A stretch of 64,000 bases of DNA from contig CP136063.1 in NCBI GenBank assembly GCA_032622095.1, positions 24,366,987-24,430,986 on the forward strand, read 5' to 3'. This DNA is from Siphonodentalium dalli (taxonomy: Eukaryota; Mollusca; Scaphopoda; Gadilida; Siphonodentaliidae). Positions 49,961 to 60,740 of this stretch are shown here, one piece after another (the stretch's first letter is position 1; each line of letters opens with the position of its first letter). Under the pieces are notes generated by a model. The model saw nothing but the letters and a program-made list of their open reading frames with translations, was not told the DNA's origin and ran no database searches. The translations under genes and the position numbers were made by a program.

Positions 49961-50155
49961 AAAAGTTACCCTTTTCCCACATCACGTGGTCACCGCATGT
50001 ACTGACTCGGGCCAGCGCCACGGAATATTCATTCAATTATCAATTGACCTCAATCAATTGACATTCGGTATTGGGTACACGTACACAACGACCTACTAGT
50101 ATTACCAGTAATATGCTATGTTAACATTTTCACTCCCGTATGCAGGAGAATTAGG
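49961..50155. repeat. Right inverted terminal repeat of the DIRS-like element
   Basis: Partner of 43846-44030. The outer end cctaattctcctgcatacgg (reverse strand) is copied again in the internal complementary region. It is the 5' end in element orientation. Confidence 0.85.
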
Positions 50156-50955
50156 TTTTTACTTCGGTAAATAAACCCCATGGTCACTGATTGTTTTGAG
50201 AAACAAATATGTGTACATTCATCTAACTAATAAAGCCATTCGTGGTATATCACTCATTGAACGCATATTTGAAGATCTTGAAACAAATTGGAAATTGACT
50301 AGAAATGATCTTGATTTTCAGTATAGAGGGCCTTGAAAAACCGGAATTGTTTTTGCGATATATGCTCTTCAATAAAGCATTGAGTTTGTCTAACCTGTGT
50401 GAACCGTGTAAAATTCAATAACTGGCAAACATGTATGATATTTTATTCCACCACCCATTGGCATGAGACACAAGCATTCAACAGAACACCACACATTGAA
50501 TACTTATTATTGTATATACATCAAGTGGAATACAAGCTGCAACTACTTCAAGTTAACATTTTGACCTCGTAAAACTCCTTGATTACCTGACCCGAACCCC
50601 GTAGTTCAGATCATGATACTGCTCTACCTATGCAATTAGCTTAAAACGATTCTCTTGAAACCGAACTCAGCTCCAATAACTGTCAACAATCTTGGGGGAA
50701 AAAAATGTGGCAAATATGTGACATACTTTGAGGAAACCCATCTCTTTAAGTATTCAGCATTGTTGGACTGGAAGGTTAGTGAAACAACTGTGAGAACTAT
50801 GCACTATTTTTTTTGTGGGGTTTTTAATTTCGTGGTTATCAACAATCACGAAAATTGGACCACCACGAAAAAATGTACTTTTAAAGTACGTGTTGTATAT
50901 GCAGTCTTACCTCTCTAAATGTCTTCATAAAGCTTTCCTCTCCTTTGGTTTACAG

Positions 50956-51106
50956 ATCGTGGAGAACTTCACGTTGAGTCTACGGTTATACGGAGAGGCT
51001 CATGCAGCCTTCGGGAGTAAGACACAGATCCAGATTGATGTTATTGAGAACGAGAATCCTTATGGCATTATCCAGTTTGAACAACCCAATTATTTTTACG
51101 CAATAG
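50956..51106 (+). CDS. ADGRV1: ADGRV1-like exon 8: end of Calx-beta 5, start of 6
   Basis: Acceptor gtttacag ending 50955, donor GTGGGT at 51107, phase 0 in and phase 1 out. It reads IVENFTLSLRLYGEAHAAFG, SKTQIQIDVIENENPYGIIQ and FEQPNYFYAIG. Joined to exon 7 the acidic turn becomes GDNVPE-IVENFTLSL, which fits the family pattern exactly. The strand TQIQIDVIENENPYGIIQF closes domain 5 and starts domain 6. NFT is a possible glycosylation site. Confidence 0.9.
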
Positions 51107-52039
51107 GTGGGTACTTAACTGGTTAATTTCGAAAATCAGTTAGAACTGATGCTATGGTCATTGGTTTCAGACCACACATGGGCTTGCGAATCATTCATAA
51201 TACAAGCTAATTTTCTGTTTAAATTTTTTGGGTAAACATATGTGAATGCACAACAGGAAAATGAAATTACATAAGTTAACCTGTAAAGAAGTGATCAGAT
51301 GAAGATGAGTCTGTTACATACTTTGTGTTGGTCCATACATTGCGTTGACATGATCCGTTGTCTACGTTAAGCTCTTTACATGGCCACATATGTTGCTTTA
51401 TAATTCAGAGCTTCCGATTAAATAATTGCAGCTATTTAATAAGTTTGATATTGGGTTAAATGCAATATTGTCAATCAATCTATCCGTAATAAATTAATTG
51501 TACAATAATGTCAAATCCAAACATTTAACACTTTATTGACATACATAATAGGCAATTTTCCTTTGCTTCGAAGACAGCCACCATCTTTTTTAGATTGAAA
51601 ACAAGACACGTCATGATGCACACCATATATGGTATGCATTACACTTTATGTTGCGTTGACAATAGAATATCTCCATTGTGTGCATTAACGGATACAACAT
51701 AACAGACACATCGCAGCTGTTTGAACGCATTGGTGTTGTTGTCTGTAATCCAATTTAAACCTAATGCATGCAATGGACTCATCTGAATGCTACTTAAGCG
51801 AAGGTAAAATCACTAGTAGGCATTGCAGATATTTTATGCTCACAGATTTCATTGATTGTGTATTATCATTCGAAATACAGTTCGATCGACTTATGGAGTC
51901 CAGTCCGTAAGTGGGTTCACTTTCGCTTAGGTTTTATTATCGAAGGAGAACTGGATCACAATGTGTTATCACCTGTTAGCCCTTTGTTTACTAAATACTC
52001 ATTATCCCTAGAATATTTTTTTGGGGGACTTTAGAAATT

Positions 52040-52320
52040 TAGAAAATGGGTGAGGTCTGCGCATTTTTACTGGAGTTTTGGTCCTTGTTGACTTAGAATT
52101 TGCAGACTATTTCTGTTTGCAGAAGAAAAATTTAGTTTTTATAGTGAACTGATGGTTTCAAATATTCTATGTGGTTACCCACATGAAAAGTTACCCACAT
52201 GAAAATACCGATCAAGTTCGAAATTGGGTGCTGTCTGTCCATTTTTACCAGAATTACAGTCCATGTCAACTTATAATTTGCCGATTATTTTTGTTTTCGA
52301 ATAATAATTTTAGATCCCAA
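52040..52320. repeat. Family-1 intronic minisatellite, two eroded copies
   Basis: Recognisable by gttttggtccttgttgactt, aatttgcagactattt and gatcaagttcgaaattggg. The period is about 155 bp with strong divergence. Confidence 0.6.
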
Positions 52321-52344
52321 TGGCTGTTGAACTTTTTATCTGAA

Positions 52345-52502
52345 CATTTCCGACCAATGAATAGGAACCCTTCTGTAATTGTGTTATTTCTCTGTTATCT
52401 GCTTATACATGCATTTCTTGAACATCCCTTCAGATGAACAATAGACCATTCCAATGTATACTTTTATTACTGAATCCATTCAGTAAAGAAATGGTTAACT
52501 CT
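52345..52502. repeat. Dispersed repeat R3, copy 1
   Basis: About 155 bp shared with 63420-63560: caatgaata..actcccttctg, cagatgaacaatagaccatt and a closing gaatggaaagggttaa-type end. A fragment also occurs near 25112 and near 38300. Origin unknown. Confidence 0.65.
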
Positions 52503-52522
52503 ACTTCAATATTTCTCAACAG

Positions 52523-52716
52523 GAGAGTCAAAGAGTAACAAAGTTCATCAGACAAACATCAAGATACTGAGACAGAGGGGAACATTCAGGGCTGTGGAAG
52601 TAGAGTTCAAGGTAACACCAGCGGATACCAAGGATGTATCCCCAGTGGGAGGGACGTATAAGTTCAACGAAGGAGAGTCGGAGGGAATCCTTACCCTCAC
52701 ATCACTACCGGATGAA
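52523..52716 (+). CDS. ADGRV1: ADGRV1-like exon 9: Calx-beta domain 6, first part
   Basis: Acceptor tctcaacag ending 52522, donor GTAAGT at 52717, phase 1 in and phase 0 out. With the carried base it reads GESKSNKVHQTNIKILRQRG, TFRAVEVEFKVTPADTKDVS, PVGGTYKFNEGESEGILTLT and SLPDE. The order RQRGTFRAVEVEF - KFNEGESEGILTLTSLPDE follows the Calx-beta strand pattern, the last residues being the start of the acidic turn, again split by an intron as between exons 7 and 8. That parallel split supports repeat duplication together with its intron. Confidence 0.88.
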
Positions 52717-52792
52717 GTAAGTCTCATTATTTTAGATTCTATGTATACCTACCTGTGTAGTAAATTTACATTTCATATCTTATCTATTTTAA

Positions 52793-53233
52793 AGGTACTC
52801 AATCCGATCAGAGGGTCCCCATATCAGCACATTCCAACAACAACAACATTTTGTGAAATGCCGCTTCAGTTATCAGAATCTAATATATAATTGCCCAAAA
52901 ATAATGAAAAGCACAATCAACAATAGTATAAAATTGCACAAAACCTGTTATTTATCAACATTTTGTTCAACGAAATTTTGCCGGTTTGTCAAATATCTGA
53001 CACAAAAAGCCACTTGCTTTTAGAGTTATCCATCTTTACACGCAATATGGTCAATGAAATTCATCTCGTTGACTGTCTATTGGGTCACTTCAAATTAAAA
53101 TAATAGATTTAAAACATCGATATCTGATTACTCTGAGCTGTGATGGGTGGGTCCCTCGACTCGAATCAAATATTGTTTACCCCCGAAGCCAAGGAAATAG
53201 TAATTTGTGAGCGTTAATTCGGATTGAGTACCT
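52793..53233. mobile_element. TTAA-flanked MITE, 441 bp
   Basis: TIR aggtactcaatccga against tcggattgagtacct, flanked by TTAA at 52789-52792 and 53234-53237. A rearranged relative lies at 60738-61169. No ORF. Mobilised presumably by a piggyBac/Kolobok-type enzyme. Confidence 0.85.
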
Positions 53234-53798
53234 TTAAGAACATATAAATAAAAATATTTTGTGTTTTCTAAGACACTTCCCTCATCACATCACATGAAGA
53301 GGGCACAACAGTTTTTTAAATAATAGTTATTTACCAAGAATTTTTCAACTGTTCAACCCAATTTCCCATTTATACAAAATGGAAGTTCCTATGCCTATTA
53401 ATTTGTGGGAGGAGCTTATTGTTGCTAGGAGACAATTAATGCATGTCTGCAGAAATAATTAATTAGTCTTACAGTGCCAGCCCTTATGCTAGTATACACC
53501 CAAGAACATACATTCTTTTCACCTTTAATTGTGTGAAAATTATGACAAGTGTCACAGATAATGAAAAACAGTGTTATAATCATGGATGAATTTCGTCATT
53601 GCATAAATAAACATTTTCAGTACATTATGATTTGACAACAGAAAAGTTGTTTGAATATAGGCAATTTAATACTGAAAGTATGCACGGATATCAAAATTAG
53701 GGTGAACAGGTTTCTGTTGAAGAAATATTAGGTAAAATGCAATACTGCATTTAGATTCTTTAAAGTGTTTAGAAAATTGTCTGTCATAAAATTATATA

Positions 53799-53922
53799 CA
53801 GTAATGCCCTAAGTAATTGACCCCTTAACCACAGCAGAATTATGGGTAACTTTTCAGGATTTAGTCGGAAATATGGCTTGTTGCCATTCATCGGAAAGCT
53901 CTCAGTACTTAGGGCATTACTG
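53799..53922. mobile_element. TA-flanked MITE, compact 124-bp copy
   Basis: Begins cagtaatgccctaagta and ends tacttagggcattactg, with TA on both sides (53797-53798 and 53923-53924). The inside (ccttaaccacagcagaatta, atatggcttgttgccattca) equals one arm of the longer foldback at 30716-30919. Confidence 0.9.
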
Positions 53923-54078
53923 TACATCTATTATTATCCATTAATTTCTCTGAATTCTTGAAATTGTTATTTTTAAAACTGCTTTCTCCATCATTCAGTT
54001 TGTAGATTGTCACTTTCTAATAGTTCAATTCTATGAACAGACTGAGCTACAGTTTATTGACACTTTCTGACATTTCAG

Positions 54079-54202
54079 ATTTATGAGCAGACTGAGATAT
54101 TTAACATCACATTGTTTAACCCCACCAATGGTGCATTACTGGGAGAAGGAATCAATACGTTGCTGATGATTGTTGAAAATGACTATCCTGTATATTTTGT
54201 GG
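54079..54202 (+). CDS. ADGRV1: ADGRV1-like exon 10: Calx-beta domain 6, end
   Basis: Acceptor catttcag ending 54078, donor GTTAGT at 54203, phase 0 in and phase 1 out. It reads IYEQTEIFNITLFNPTNGAL then LGEGINTLLMIVENDYPVYF and VG. Joined to exon 9 the acidic turn is SLPDE-IYEQTEIFNITL, with the closing strand TLLMIVEND and junction YPVYF. NIT is a sequon. It completes domain 6. Confidence 0.88.
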
Positions 54203-54239
54203 GTTAGTATGCAATTATGACTTTTAAAAATTATGAATT

Positions 54240-54765
54240 GTTTCCTACTTTTTGTCCCCAACATTCCGTCGGAGGACTATAATGATGACCCTCGTCAGTG
54301 TGTCCATCAGTGTGTCCATCCTTCCAGAACTTTGTCCGAGGCAGTATTCTTTCATTTTCTGGTCAATATTTAAAAAACTTTTCACATATATCAAACAGCA
54401 TGGTAACCTGCACACCTGCGATTTTGAGTTTGGTCGGACTCATTATGGCAGAATTATTGTCTTTTTCCACATAGAATCGTACATCCTGGGGCGTATCTTT
54501 TTTCCGAGTCTGTATTCCATCATTTTTCCACTCATTTTTTTAAAAACTTGGCACATATATCAACCAAGATGGGAACCTGCACACTTGAAATTTTGAGTTT
54601 GAGTTCGGTCAGACTCTTTTTGGCTGAATCATTGCCCTTTATCTTTTTTTTTTAAGTTGGCACAGATATCAACCAGCAAGGTAACCTGCGCACATGTTAT
54701 GTTTGGGTTCAGTCTGAGTCATTTTGGTGGAGTTATTGCCCTTTTTGTCCCCTGAAAATAAAATT
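54240..54765. repeat. Family-2 intronic minisatellite, three copies
   Basis: Unit of about 110-175 bp marked by aaacttggcacatatatcaa, catgggaacctgcgcac, gattttgagtt and gagttattgccctttt. Copies centre near 54397, 54565 and 54670. More copies occur at 55925-56200, 60230-60740 and 61610-62005. A cca/tcc-rich head (gtgtccatcagtgtgtccat) starts the array. Confidence 0.7.
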
Positions 54766-54774
54766 TCGGGGGAC

Positions 54775-55870
54775 TATTAAAATAGCCGGTGTCTGTCCGT
54801 GCGTCCGTGCGTCCGGAAATGGTTTCCAGATGATAACTTTAGTTTCGGTTATTTGATCAAAAGCAAATTTCATAGGTGAGTTTATCAGACCAAAATAAAG
54901 GTCAAGTTCGAATATGGGTTTGCTCCGCCCATTTTTGCGAGAGTTATGGCCCTTTTTTGACTTAGAAAACCCCTGAAAGTTGGTTTCCGGATGATAACTT
55001 TAGTAGCGTTAATCGGATTCAAACCAAATTTGGTATATTACAGGTCAAGTTCGAACTTGGGTTCTGCCCGACCATTTTTGGCAGAGTTATGCCCCTTTTC
55101 TTCTGTTTTTTGGATTCCGGATGATAACTTGATTTTGGATTGTTTATTTGCAAAACACGTTTTTTTGTGGATTCCTTACTTACAGCTCAAGTTCGAATTT
55201 CGGTTTAATCCGATAATTTTTTCGAGAGTTATGGCCCTTTTTTGTCTGTCGACCCGACATATAAAACCCCAAAAGTTGGTGTCCGGATGATAACTTTAGT
55301 AGAGCTAATCAGATTTAAACCAAATTTGGTATGTGTCTTTCTCCCAGTAAAACACAGGTCAAGTTCGAATTCGGGTTGCGCCCGCCAATTTTCACCAGAG
55401 TTATGTCCCTTTTTGACTTTTTTGCCAATTTGAGGTTTCCGGATGATAACTTTAGTAAATGTGTACTGAATGAAATTAAATTTGGTATATGTAGGTTTAC
55501 TAGCACATAAGACTGATCAAATTCGATTTCGTGTTTCGCCATGCCAATTTTTATGCGCAAACAACGGTCGTATCAAGCCGATGCTTAGAGGCGGACATGA
55601 GGTCTACCGACCTTTTGTTCGACTTGTTTTACTTAGAAAATTTCTCACTTTTTCGGTTTCCGGATGATATCTCAAGTTTGGATCCTTTAATTGCAATTAC
55701 CGTTTTTATATGGATCAGTCATATCACGATACAGGTCAAGTTCGAATTTGAGTTTGAACCGATGATTTTTCTCAGAGTTATGGGCTTTTCGACTTAGAAA
55801 ATTCAATTTTTCTTGTAATTTTCTTCATTTTGTGCCAATTTGAGGTTATATTTTGACTTTTAGTATACTT
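54775..55870. repeat. Family-1 intronic minisatellite, longest array (about six copies)
   Basis: Core tccggatgataactttagt or a variant near 54830, 54993, 55129, 55285, 55443 and 55666, each followed by caaatttggtat, acaggtcaagttcgaat and gagttatggcccttttt about 60, 80 and 130 bp later. Period about 150-160 bp. A head of repeated gtccgtgcgtccg (54803-54820) precedes it. It has only spurious ORFs. Confidence 0.8.
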
Positions 55871-55924
55871 CTACAAAGCCTCCGCTCCAAATGAAGCCAC
55901 CGGTTCGGGGGACACTGTGGCCGA

Positions 55925-56200
55925 GCGGCCTTTTATTCAACATAGAATCATACATCCTGGGACGCATCTCTTGTCCGAGTCTGTATTCCGTCATATTCTG
56001 GTCAAAACTTGGCACTGATGTCAACTAGCATGGAAACCTGCGCACTTGCGAATTTGAGTTATATCGGAGTCATTTTGGCGAGACATTGCCATTTTTGTCA
56101 TAGAATAGTCAACCAGCATGGGAACCTGCGCACTTGTGATTTTGAGTTCAGTCAGAGTCATTTTGGTGGAGTTATTGCCATTTTTTGACATAGAAATGTT
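55925..56200. repeat. Family-2 intronic minisatellite, two copies
   Basis: Continues the array at 54240-54765 on the other side of the Family-1 block, with gcatggaaacctgcgcac near 56027 and gcatgggaacctgcgcac near 56116. It is cut off by the TTA-flanked element at 56221. Confidence 0.65.
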
Positions 56201-56220
56201 TTATTTTCGAGTTACATTTA

Positions 56221-59200
56221 GGGGTCATCTCAAAACTACTATCGGGATCCCGATAAATATCCCGATAGGATTCCAATAACTCAAAACTATCTTCTAAATT
56301 TCCCGATAGATTATGATAGAGCGGTCGCCATTTCCCGAAAATATTCTAATACCGCATCTAAATATTCCGATAACACGCTGATTCGCGAAAATTTCCTGAA
56401 AACTTTCCGAAAGTAATGTATTGCCAACTTTCCGATAAGTTATTAAATTGTCCATTGAATTATTTTTGCATATTATTCATACAGCACATATCTCCTAGAA
56501 ACGCTCTGAAGGAAACATAAAAAGAAATGGTTTCATAAAGGTAGTATCCCTTCAACACTAGCAATAGACTGTTCCAAAGTGAACGTGATAAAAAATTGAA
56601 ATATATATTTGATAAAAATCGAATAAATTACCAAACATGTGAAATGAATGCCATAAGATTACGATAATTACTACACATTGGCTTCAAATAGTTGATTTTC
56701 GATCGCAGGTATCTTGCTTCAAACAATGTTTGAGAACTATATTGTTCGGCTGATTTTCCCCACCTGATTTGCGCTTATCTTGTAAACAATTCACGCCACC
56801 AGGATTTCGATTCATCATTCAAGAATAAATTCGTTCTCAAAACTACGGGCAATAAATATAAGTTCTCCAAGGTAATTCTTAAATGCAGATAATGAAATGC
56901 GCTAAATCATTAATTTTAAAAATGGCGCGTCCTGCACGTGTTCGCCGGCCTCGCCGCCTATACTGACACAAATAAAACATAACACAAGTTTTACGTAGTC
57001 AATTCTTTAATTTTTCACATCACAATTTGGCGTATTTCCTGGAGACTATCTAAGTGATAATGCGCAGTGAATGTGAACATTAGTAATCACACAAGAACAA
57101 AATAATCAGCGGTGACAAAAATGTTTACCCCTCCGAGAACCTCATATGCACCTAATGTTCGTACTTGACCCAGTTATGATTGATAGATCCCTGCACATCG
57201 ATGCGTCGATCATGCCGTCATATATGACATAATATTTATTGGCAAGTCATTTTAAAACAATGGACTGGCTATTAATATCGAAAGTACGCGCATTTGAGAT
57301 ATCAAACTAAATAAAAGTCAGCAAGACATCTTTTTGAAAAAAAATGACGAAATATAGGAGCAGGCCTACTACAAATAAATCGCATTGTGTTACCTTGACC
57401 TTGATGATGCAATCGTGATATTCGACACTGTCAACATAATTAGGCTATGTTCAACTTATCAAAATAATCAATGCAGCCTTATAATTAGTAGTAATTACAG
57501 AAAACGAAATTAATGTAGAATATGAAAAGCAGCCCATGCACACATTTAATTGCCAGTTAAATGTTATGATTGCTTCACGTATTTATAACCTTTGCACTGC
57601 AGATTTGCATGGAATTTTCCATTCATATTTTCACAGGTCTGTATAGACACTCTTTATTTACCATATTACGATTCATGAAAAAACTATGGAATATTACTGC
57701 TAAATGTTGCTAAAACTTTACATGTACAGCAGGACACCCCCCCCCACCATAATTATAGCGAGATTTGTTGTTTCCATGCATGTGCTGATAAACAAAAATG
57801 CAATTGTGTTATAAAGCACATCAAATGCTACATGGATATCGCACATTGCAATATAAATTTCGCCTAGGCTATGTATAATCGGAATATACGTGTACACAGG
57901 CCCGATATTTTTTTAAGCTTGAGTTGTCCATTGTTTGAAATTGTTTTATAAATCCGTTCACTATGTGAAATCGGATAACGATTTGTCTTCAAGATGTATT
58001 ACTCTGCAATGCCACGTGTTGTTCCCAGAAACATAAATATTGATGACCCCAATTCCTGGAATCGGGCTAAAAATAGAACATACGACATCTCGTGTTAAGA
58101 CTGCACTCGATTGTGCATGCATTAATTGTGTCGTCGGCGATTCGCGATTAAATACAAATCTTTTACATTTGCCATAATATATTTATTTCTTTATTTCCTC
58201 CATATTTAAAAGTCGGATGTATTTAAACATATTACAAACACAAGCTTTGAAGATAGTATAGGCCTACAATAGGGTCCTGCGAATATTCGATATTCGATTC
58301 GAGATTCGATTCGATAGTCAAATTCGATTCGAGTTCGAGTCGAAATTTCCAACTCGAAATTTCGAATATATATGGATGCAATTATAGGAAGCTTACGAAC
58401 ACATACACACGAACACGTACACAGCTGTTGCTGTTAACACCCTGAAATTATGAATATATGTGCTTTATAATTCTGATTGTACATCACGAATGTATGCATG
58501 CTATTAAATATAAGTATGGCCAGTAATTAGCCACTAGATTAGGACCACTAAATACGTCTGAATTTTAGCTTTGAACATGGTTGCCAAAAGCTCTGAGATC
58601 ATGTAAATTATAACTATGAGACTGAGCAACTGCTAGCGTTATCCACCGACTATCCAACTCAGGTTCAGCGTTATTTGTTTGTGACATCGCTGATGATGTA
58701 AACAACACGTGTTTCAGGCGTCGAAAAGTGCATGTTGGTGGAGTTTTCTTTTGAAGTTGACTGTCAGTTTTGGAGCGTTCCTTGGCACTTGACAATAAGT
58801 CGTCCGTGATTCATGTTTATTTTAAACACGATAAGCTTCTCGGGCAGTGCAAGAACTTACACGTGTGACGAATACAACATTGTATATAAATCGCAAGCAT
58901 CTGGGACAATGACCCATCTACGGGGTTTCCGAATGCCCATTTGCAATTTTGCACGATGGAACTTCATAGAACGTTTTAAACATCACCTAATCGTTGGCAA
59001 AACATGCCTATTTGAGAATGCAACACACATGTATAATTCGATTCGATATTCGATTCGATTTCTTGAAGTCGATTCGATATTCGATTCGAACAAAATCTCC
59101 AATTCGCAGGACCCTAGCCTACAACTGCATACATATTTGGGTATGCTCCCCGTGAATTGATTTTGAAGATTTCCCGATGGGTAGGGTGTATTGTCCGGGT

Positions 59201-59610
59201 AAAATACCGATATTGTACGTAGCACCCACTGATCACCACAGTATAACATATAATAGTTCTACGACACGTGTCTCTTGCATGATACTGTAAAACTTTATAC
59301 TAACGATTTCTCATATTAGGAAACTATTAAATCAATAATAAAGATAGGCCTATAAAACATAAAATCCCGATAAAAGTCCGGAGTAATCCCGATACAGAAA
59401 CTTTCCAAACAACATGCGTTGTTTTCGGAATATGATACTCCGAAATGAAAGTAAACTCCGATAGAATCCCGATAGACTATGTAAATATTCCGATAATTTC
59501 CCGAAAAACATTGCGTCATTTCCCGATAACTTCCCGATAACTGTATATATATGCTATCGGGATCTATTGGGAAATAGGCTGATTTCCCGATAGGAGTTTT
59601 GAGATGACCC
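56221..59610. mobile_element. TTA-flanked TIR element, 3.4 kb, with nested hAT
   Basis: The terminus ggggtcatctcaaaactact, continuing atcggga, is mirrored at 59583-59611 (tttcccgataggagttttga then gatgacccc). TTA flanks both sides (56218-56220, and immediately after the right terminal c-run). Subterminal 56240-56420 and 59360-59590 are packed with tcccgata/ccgataa motifs. The interior lacks a transposase, so it is non-autonomous; 57000-58260 is featureless. It contains the hAT-like element at 58270-59116. A TTA target fits PIF/Harbinger (inference). Confidence 0.82.
58270..59116. mobile_element. hAT-like element, 847 bp, with 8-bp target duplication
   Basis: TIR tagggtcctgcgaat against attcgcaggaccctag-side, flanked on both sides by the octamer gcctacaa (58262-58269 and 59117-59124). 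attcgattcga motifs crowd both ends. It has no transposase. TIR and subterminal motif match 40275-41182, so these are the same non-autonomous family. It is nested inside the TTA-flanked element and therefore younger. Confidence 0.9.
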
Positions 59611-59817
59611 CTTAGTGAATATGCACTTGGTTTCATATTGATGTAATCAATTCCTCCTACAGTTTGTAGTATAGGGATTTGAAACACATAAATCCTTCAT
59701 ACCTGCCACCTTCGTAGGGGGACATTTTGCTGTGCGACCATTTATTCTCTTACAAATTTCATCATTTTATGATTTCTTCCTATAGAATCATTCTTCAATA
59801 CCTTCAAGATCATTTAA

Positions 59818-60202
59818 CCCTTTACCCAACAAACCGGCCAAAACCGGCCAAATAAAGCTTCAACAGCCTAAAATATCTTCGGTCTGTCTCAATAGAACCA
59901 TACAAATATGGATATCATTGGAATCGGCTCCTTGACCACATTGTGATAGTTACAGTTATGCCCTGTGCCAATGCATTCTCTTATATATGCGAGTCGACCA
60001 TAGGTCGCCTCGCATATATAAGAGAATGCATTGGCCTAAAAAAAAATCTTTTTTTAACACTTTTTACCATTTTTTCTTCAACAATTTTATAATTTTTAAT
60101 GCGTTAAGCCAATGCATTCTCTTATATATGCGAGGCGACCTATGGTCGACTCGCATATATAAGAAAATGCATTGGCACAGGGCCCTTCTGTTGGGTAAAG
60201 GG
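59818..60202 (-). mobile_element. Double-palindrome TTAA element, long type, copy 2 (385 bp)
   Basis: Inverted relative to 41527-41918 and about 97 percent alike by eye. TTAA flanks at 59814-59817 and 60203-60206; TIR ccctttacccaaca. The two palindromes occupy about 59966-60034 and 60109-60177 around a spacer of A and T runs. Confidence 0.9.
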
Positions 60203-60229
60203 TTAAAGAGGATATAACTATAACTGTTT

Positions 60230-60740
60230 GTATGGACACATATTTGTCCGGAGTTTTTCTCAGTCGTTTTTTTATCAATTTCCGTGAAACTTGGCACAGA
60301 CATCAACCACCATGGGAACCTTTGCACCTGCGATTATGATGTCTGTTGGACTTTTTTTGGTGGAGTTATCCCTCTTTTTCAACTTTAAATTTGTCCGAGC
60401 TTTTATTCCTATATTTTTAGGTCAATTTTTAAAAACATGGCACAGATATTTAGTACCATGGGAACATGTGCACCTGCGATTATGACGTCTGTCAGACATT
60501 TTTTGGTGGAGTTATCCCCCTTTTTCGACTAAATTTTCTTTTGCAACATGCATAATTTTGTCCCAGCTTTTATTCCTACATTTTTAGGTCAATGTTTTTT
60601 AATCTTGGCACTGATATTTAGTACCATGGGAACCTGTACACCTGCGACTGTGATGTCTGTCTGACTTTTGTTGTGTAGAGTTATTCCCCTTTTTCGACTT
60701 AGAGCATTTCGCAACATGCATAATTTTGTCCGAGCTATTT
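60230..60740. repeat. Family-2 intronic minisatellite, three copies
   Basis: Units near 60307, 60455 and 60621, marked by accatgggaacctgtgcacc, tgcgattatgacgtctg and ttgtccgagcttttattcct. Period about 150-165 bp. Copies here are more alike than those at 54-56 kb. Confidence 0.75.

Larger units (their letters stand above)
43809..50155 (-). mobile_element. DIRS-like tyrosine-recombinase retrotransposon, degraded, with nested insertions
   Basis: On the minus strand the order is gag (49898 to about 48590), RT (48444 to about 46531, split), RNase H (about 46530-45957) and tyrosine recombinase (about 45860-44490). The two ends are inverted repeats: 43846-44030 is the reverse complement of about 49961-50140 (shared ctggcccgagtcagtacatg, tgataattgaatgaatattc). 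Near the left end 44071-44205 combines the inverse of the left extreme (43809-43850) with a copy of the right extreme, the internal complementary region expected for DIRS elements. Two insertions, 46972-48191 and 45040-45198, and several frameshifts make it inactive. Confidence 0.88.
43493..50955. other. Intron 7 (7463 bp), mostly a DIRS-like element
   Basis: Phase-0 intron interrupting the acidic turn of Calx-beta 5. 43809-50155 is the DIRS-like element. 43493-43808 and 50156-50955 show no recognised feature. Confidence 0.75.
51107..52522. other. Intron 8 (1416 bp)
   Basis: 51107-52030 has no recognised element. 52040-52320 carries diverged Family-1 units, and 52345-52500 is a copy of a repeat also present at 63420-63560 (caatgaataggaacccttct, agaccattccaatgtata). 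Confidence 0.65.
52717..54078. other. Intron 9 (1362 bp)
   Basis: Contains a TTAA element (52793-53233) and a TA-flanked MITE (53799-53922). Just before the acceptor, 53985-54078 carries a partial direct duplication of the exon boundary (tatgaacagactgagc near 54030 resembling tatgagcagactgaga at 54082). 53240-53790 holds nothing recognisable. Confidence 0.7.

Noticed and set aside
58813-59160. 115-codon ORF as hAT transposase
   Set aside because: No zinc finger, DDE or dimerisation motif; it overlaps the subterminal repeats.
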